A DNA stretch of 55,158 nucleotides from Verrucomicrobiota bacterium. GTDB taxonomy: Bacteria > Verrucomicrobiota > Verrucomicrobiia > Opitutales > Opitutaceae. Position numbers and translations under genes: made by a program. The stretch is from positions 1 through 55,158 of the forward strand of contig JAFEGX010000017.1 in assembly GCA_018239675.1 (NCBI GenBank), given 5' to 3'. The notes below the pieces were generated by a model. It had not been told where the DNA came from. It did not search any database and saw nothing but the letters and a program-made list of their open reading frames with translations. Shown here in pieces: positions 51,258 through 55,158 of the stretch. Position 1 is the stretch's first letter. Every line of letters starts with the position of its first letter.

Positions 51258-53102
51258 ATGGCCGCGCCCTTTTCGCCCGTCCGCTCCTTTCAATGGGACC
51301 TCGCCCGCCAGGTCGAACGCCTCGACTGGCTGCTCGCGCAGCTCCCGCGCTATGCCGACTGGGGTTACCAGCAGTTGCACCTCCACCTCGAGGACTGCGT
51401 GGAGTTTCCCAGCCTGCCGGGCGTGGCGCGACGCGACGCCTACACCTACCGGCAGTTTGCGCGCCTGGTGAACGAGGCCACGCGCGTCGGCATCACGGTC
51501 GTGCCCATCGTGAACCTGCTCGGCCACACCCAGTACCTGATCAAAGTGCCCGAGCTGCGCGACCTGAACGAACTGCGGGCCGATGACGGCTCGCCGTTTC
51601 CCGGCGGACAGATCTGCCCGCTGCATCCGCGCACGATGGAAATCGCCGGGAAGCTCCTGCGCGACATGGCGCCGTTCTGCACGGCCGGCCGGGTGCACGT
51701 CGGGCTCGACGAGTCGTTCCACCTCGGGCGCCACCCCCTGAGCCGCGCCGAGATCGCGCGCATCGGCCTCGCGGGCCACTTCGCGCGGCACGTCAACCGC
51801 CTCCACGCGCTCGCGCGTTCGCTCGGCCTGCGCATGGGCATGTGGGCCGACATGCTTTATTTCCTGCCGTCCGCCATCCCGCAGCTGCCCGCCGACCTGA
51901 TCGCGTACGAATGGTACTATTACGGCTTTCCGCGCCGGCCGCGCGTGGAACTGTTCAACTTCGCCGAGAGCACGGTCGGCGAGCGCCTGCGCGCCCGCGG
52001 CCTGACGGTCTGGGGCTGCCCGATGAACGGTTCGGCGCGCTACGAGCCGCTGCCGCATTTCACCGACCGCCTGGACAACATCCTCTCGTGGTGGCGCCAC
52101 GGCCAGCGGCTCGGCGTCGAGGGGCTGCTCGTCACCTCGTGGGAGCCGTTCCGCCTCGCGATAGAGATGACCACCGTGATTGACGCCGCGGCGGCCACGC
52201 TCTGGCTGAATCCCGGCGTCGAGGATCCGCGCGAGATGCTTGAGCGCGGGTTTGCCCGCGTGTTTGGTCCCCGGACCGCCCGGCGCTCGGCACAGCTCGC
52301 TTTTCAGAACGACCGCCATCCGTTCGGCGGCTATCCCCGCTGGGAGATTAATGACCGCTGGGAGACCGTCTCACGGCGCGAGCCGCTGGCGCCGTTCCTG
52401 GCCGAGCGGCGGCTCTGCCGGGCGGCCGCGGCCCCCAGCCGGCCGGCCCTGCCCGCGCCCCTGCGCGCGAGCCTCGAGTTCCGGCGCTACCTGGCAGAAC
52501 GCGACGTCTTTGTGCGCCGCGCCGCGCGCGGCCTCGCCACCCCGGCCGAGGGCCGGGCTTTTGCGCGGGCCCTCGCCGCCGGGCGGCGGGCGGCGCGGGC
52601 CATGTGGCGTTTCACGCGTGATGCACGGCGCCGTGGAACGAACGAGCAGATCCTGGCGCGCGACGCGGCGCGCCTGCAGGCGTGGCGGCGCGGCGAGCCG
52701 GTGTTCGGCGCGAAATGGCAGCTCTGCTATGCCGTGCACAATTTCCGGCCCGCGCTCCAGCTCGTGCGCGTCGAGCAGCGGCGGCCGGAAGGGACCTGGA
52801 CGAACCAGCAGGAGTGTCTCACCATCGAATTCCAGACCCGGGGAGCGCGGCCGCGGGGCGACGTGGTGCGCGAGCACGCCGCGCCAGTGGAATGGGACGG
52901 CGATCGCGCCGCACTGCCGCAGCTGCGCTTTGCCCTGCTCGGCGTGGGCGAGGTGAAGCTCGCCGACGTGGTGCTGACCGACGGACGCGTGCGGTTGCCG
53001 GCGCGCCTTGGGCGCAGTCGGCTCGGGCAGCCGGCGCCGCGGCGCGGTCTGCCCGAGCTCGACTGGACCAAGGTGCGCGACGCGCTCCCGGTCAGTTTTT
53101 AG
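51258..53102 (+). CDS. Glycoside hydrolase family 20-like beta-N-acetylhexosaminidase
   Basis: A 614-residue protein without a signal peptide. Residues about 15-350 look like a GH20 TIM barrel: LHLHLEDCVEF near 40, VVPIVNLLGHTQYL near 84, and GRVHVGLDESFHLG near 145, where the Asp-Glu pair would be the catalytic pair of substrate-assisted hexosaminidases. The usual N-terminal GH20b domain is missing. The C-terminal 260 residues are helical and basic, of no family I recognise. It probably cleaves N-acetylhexosamine from short glycans in the cytoplasm, for example in cell-wall recycling. The stop overlaps the convergent S9 peptidase gene by 11 bp. Confidence 0.75.
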   Translation: MAAPFSPVRSFQWDLARQVERLDWLLAQLPRYADWGYQQLHLHLEDCVEFPSLPGVARRDAYTYRQFARLVNEATRVGITVVPIVNLLGHTQYLIKVPELRDLNELRADDGSPFPGGQICPLHPRTMEIAGKLLRDMAPFCTAGRVHVGLDESFHLGRHPLSRAEIARIGLAGHFARHVNRLHALARSLGLRMGMWADMLYFLPSAIPQLPADLIAYEWYYYGFPRRPRVELFNFAESTVGERLRARGLTVWGCPMNGSARYEPLPHFTDRLDNILSWWRHGQRLGVEGLLVTSWEPFRLAIEMTTVIDAAAATLWLNPGVEDPREMLERGFARVFGPRTARRSAQLAFQNDRHPFGGYPRWEINDRWETVSRREPLAPFLAERRLCRAAAAPSRPALPAPLRASLEFRRYLAERDVFVRRAARGLATPAEGRAFARALAAGRRAARAMWRFTRDARRRGTNEQILARDAARLQAWRRGEPVFGAKWQLCYAVHNFRPALQLVRVEQRRPEGTWTNQQECLTIEFQTRGARPRGDVVREHAAPVEWDGDRAALPQLRFALLGVGEVKLADVVLTDGRVRLPARLGRSRLGQPAPRRGLPELDWTKVRDALPVSF

Positions 53103-55095
53103 CCTTGGCGGGCAAGTCGATCACCTGCGCCGGTTTCACCACGACGCGGGCATGGTCGCGGGGCACATGGCGGTCGAGGAACTCGTCCACCTCGGTGTAG
53201 AACGCGATGCTGCGCTCCTCCTTGCGGAACCCATGCCCCTCGTCGGTCTCGATGATCATCTTGAACTCCTTGCCCGCGGCCTTGAGGGCACGCTCCATAT
53301 CCCAGCCGTGGTCCATGACGACGCGGGGATCGTTCTTGCCGTAAGCCATGAGCACCGGCGCCCGAATCCGCTCGGCAAAATTGACCGGCGAGGTCGCCCG
53401 GATCCGGGCGCGGTCGGCGGGGTCGGAGAGATCGGCGATGCGCGTGTTGATCCAGCGCAGTCGGTCCGGCTTCACCGCCTTTGGAATGAGCAGGGAGATG
53501 TCGGTGGCGCCCACGTAATTCACGCCGGCGCAGTAGAGTTCAGGGGTGAAGGCCAGTCCGGCCATGGTGGCATAGCCGCCGTAGCTCGCCCCGCAGATGA
53601 CGACGCGCGCCGGGTCCGCGATACCCTCGTCCACCAGCCAATGCACCGCATCCGTCAGGTCATTCTGCATCTCGAGGCCCCATTTTTTCCAGCCGATGCG
53701 TTCAAAGGCCGGGCCGTAGCCGCCTGATCCGCGGTAGTCGACCTGGATCACCGCAAATCCCCGGTTGGCCAGCAACTGGACCTCCGGATTGAACTTCCAG
53801 GTGTCGCGAATCGTGTACGGGCCGCCGTGCGGATTCACCACCAGCGGAAGATTCCGGGGCGGGACGCCCACCGGAAGCGTGAGATAGCCGTGGATCACGA
53901 GATTGTCGCGGGCCTTGAAGGCCACCGGCTTCATGGGCGCCATCTGTTCAGGATCAAGGCCGGGCTGGACGACCGCCAGTTCATCGAGGCGCTTCTTTTC
54001 CTCGTCGAGCAGGTAATACACTCCGGGATCCCGGTCGCTGTAGGCGAGATAGACGAACCGCTTGCCGTCCGCACTGCCCTGGACCAGGCGGTTCACCGTG
54101 TCCGGCAGGGCGCGGTCGACCAATTGCTGCCGCCGGGCATACGACTCGTCCCAGAAGACGTTCTTCAGGTGGTCCGCCTCGTAGCTGAGCCCTACGACCC
54201 GCTTCAGATGCTGACTGTAGTGAAGCGTGCAGAGGACCTGCGCCGAGTTGTTGTAGCCGACATCGTAGACCGGATCCTCGCACAGTGGCGCCGACATCGT
54301 CCTGGCAACCGTGTCGTACTTGCAGACCACGAAACGGTCGCGGGCGAGGTTGGTTGCCACGTAGAGGGTGCGGTTGTCGCCGTCAAAGCCGAGCGGCGTC
54401 CAGCCGGGGTCATCGCTGCCGGCGGCAAACAGCTCCTGCCAGTCGCCCTGGGAACCGGCGGCGCGGTGGAGGATCCGGCTGCGGCCATCCTCATTGGCCA
54501 GACCGATGCGCACCTGATTCTGGCGATCGAGAATCCAGGAGGAGATGCCCTCGCGGCTCGGCGTCACCACGGTGATGGTGCCGGTGCCGAGATTCATCCG
54601 TCCGACATCGGGGCGCTCGAGTGACGTCTTGTAGACGAGGACCAGGATGTGCCGGGGGTCGTTCTCGAGCCGCCGCAGCAGGCCGCCGAAGCGGTCGTTG
54701 ATGGTGCCGGTCGTGCCCTCGCGTCCGCCCGACGCGAGCACGACGGGGTTGGTGCCGTCGCGGTTGACCGCGTAGAGGCCCGGGGCCTCCTCGCCGTCGC
54801 GGTCGATCTGGAAGAGCAGCCGGTCGTCGTTGGCCCAAAGGAAGCTGGCAATCTCGCGGTCGGTGAAATTGGTGAGGAGATTCTTGGTGCCCTTCTCCAG
54901 GTCGAGGACGACGAGATTGAGGCGCCGCTCGTATGGGACCAGGTAGGCAAGGCGCTTGCCGTCCGGCGAGAAGCTGAGCTGCGAGAGGGCGGGCTTCTTG
55001 AAAAAGGCCGAGACGGGCAGGCGCGGGACGGGTCCCGGGGTAGCAGCAGCGGCCGTGACGATGGCGGCAAGGAGACTGAGGCAGAGGCGGATCAT
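53092..55095 (-). CDS. S9 family peptidase (acylaminoacyl-peptidase/dipeptidyl-peptidase-like)
   Basis: A 667-residue exported serine peptidase with a signal peptide (LCLSLLAAIVTAAAA). Residues about 40-390 form a beta-propeller (FSPDGKRLAYLVPY near 42, LWANDDRLLFQID near 86). Residues about 400-660 are the alpha/beta-hydrolase catalytic domain: VICGASYGGYATMAG with the nucleophile near residue 504, GKNDPRVVMDHGWDM with the aspartate near 584, and TDEGHGFRKEE with the histidine near 617. It would trim peptides in the periplasm. It overlaps the GH20-like gene's 3' end by 11 bp and starts just past the terminator of a gene outside the window. Confidence 0.92.
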   Translation of the reverse strand: MIRLCLSLLAAIVTAAAATPGPVPRLPVSAFFKKPALSQLSFSPDGKRLAYLVPYERRLNLVVLDLEKGTKNLLTNFTDREIASFLWANDDRLLFQIDRDGEEAPGLYAVNRDGTNPVVLASGGREGTTGTINDRFGGLLRRLENDPRHILVLVYKTSLERPDVGRMNLGTGTITVVTPSREGISSWILDRQNQVRIGLANEDGRSRILHRAAGSQGDWQELFAAGSDDPGWTPLGFDGDNRTLYVATNLARDRFVVCKYDTVARTMSAPLCEDPVYDVGYNNSAQVLCTLHYSQHLKRVVGLSYEADHLKNVFWDESYARRQQLVDRALPDTVNRLVQGSADGKRFVYLAYSDRDPGVYYLLDEEKKRLDELAVVQPGLDPEQMAPMKPVAFKARDNLVIHGYLTLPVGVPPRNLPLVVNPHGGPYTIRDTWKFNPEVQLLANRGFAVIQVDYRGSGGYGPAFERIGWKKWGLEMQNDLTDAVHWLVDEGIADPARVVICGASYGGYATMAGLAFTPELYCAGVNYVGATDISLLIPKAVKPDRLRWINTRIADLSDPADRARIRATSPVNFAERIRAPVLMAYGKNDPRVVMDHGWDMERALKAAGKEFKMIIETDEGHGFRKEERSIAFYTEVDEFLDRHVPRDHARVVVKPAQVIDLPAKAKN

Positions 55096-55110
55096 GGGGA
55101 ACTGGGGAAC

Positions 55111-55148
55111 GAAAAAACAGGGCGTGCCCCCAGCGGGGCACGCCCTGT
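55111..55148 (-). terminator. Intrinsic terminator of a leftward gene beyond the window
   Basis: ACAGGGCGTGCCCC (55117-55130) pairs perfectly with 55135-55148 around CAGC, and on the - strand the stem is followed by a run of T (A-run 55112-55117). It therefore ends a - strand transcript that begins outside the window, 16 bp upstream of the S9 peptidase start. The promoter of that peptidase must overlap or read through it. Confidence 0.85.
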
Positions 55149-55158
55149 GATTCAGGAA

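Overview
The window is a GC-rich bacterial chromosome segment with dense, short-spaced genes. It probably comes from a Verrucomicrobiota member of the Opitutaceae type. The pointers are a pectin-utilisation locus headed by a TonB-dependent receptor without a SusD partner, a TorF-type porin, homospermidine synthesis, and few Shine-Dalgarno sites. This placement is inference; no 16S gene or other decisive marker is present.

Layout. 1-565 holds a likely tRNA-Gly 3' end, which may be an integration scar, and a repeat. 565-1773 encodes an MFS carrier. 2311-6640 (- strand) carries galacturonate catabolism: uronate isomerase, a tagaturonate epimerase-like protein and an SDR mannonate oxidoreductase. 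A divergent XylR-like regulator lies at 6770-7957. From 20256 down to 8083 (- strand) runs a roughly 12 kb pectin operon: kduI, kduD, a DUF4861 protein, pectinesterase, a GH105-GH28 fusion, a hexuronate MFS carrier, an esterase-PL10-esterase fusion and a GH43 enzyme. Upstream of it, behind a hairpin, lies a 1021-residue TonB-dependent receptor. A divergent IclR regulator and a LarA-like protein follow. Together these genes would de-esterify pectin, cut it, import the products, and convert galacturonate and 4-deoxy-5-ketouronate to KDG-type intermediates. 25.9-29.3 kb holds a phosphoribosyltransferase with an ECF S-component-like protein, RsmE, RsmD and an MBL-fold hydrolase. 29.7-33.7 kb is an Mla-type lipid-transport operon led by an unusual protein with repeated WPL motifs. 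34.7-46.5 kb is an arginine cluster (argC, argJ, argB, argD, argF, argG) interrupted by ornithine decarboxylase, homospermidine synthase and a PL22-like oligogalacturonate lyase. 46.6-55.1 kb holds a porin with a good sigma-54 promoter match, rplM-rpsI, a DUF423 protein, a CCA-adding-type enzyme, a MOSC protein, a GH20-like protein and an S9 peptidase.

The most striking non-coding signal is a family of intergenic elements built from degenerate 7-nt tandem units. They are often arranged as two facing arms that form a long hairpin. About thirteen loci occur between 3.7 and 51.2 kb, each with its own heptamer word. The two arms of a locus match in word, and in at least one case differ in length by exactly one unit. 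A second intergenic family has a 9-nt period (consensus near CGCNAAGNN). It occurs at four places, two of them right beside a heptamer element. Both families sit between genes or touch stop codons. They resemble in spirit the heptameric STRR repeats of filamentous cyanobacteria, but here they form inverted arms. I know of no named family that fits.
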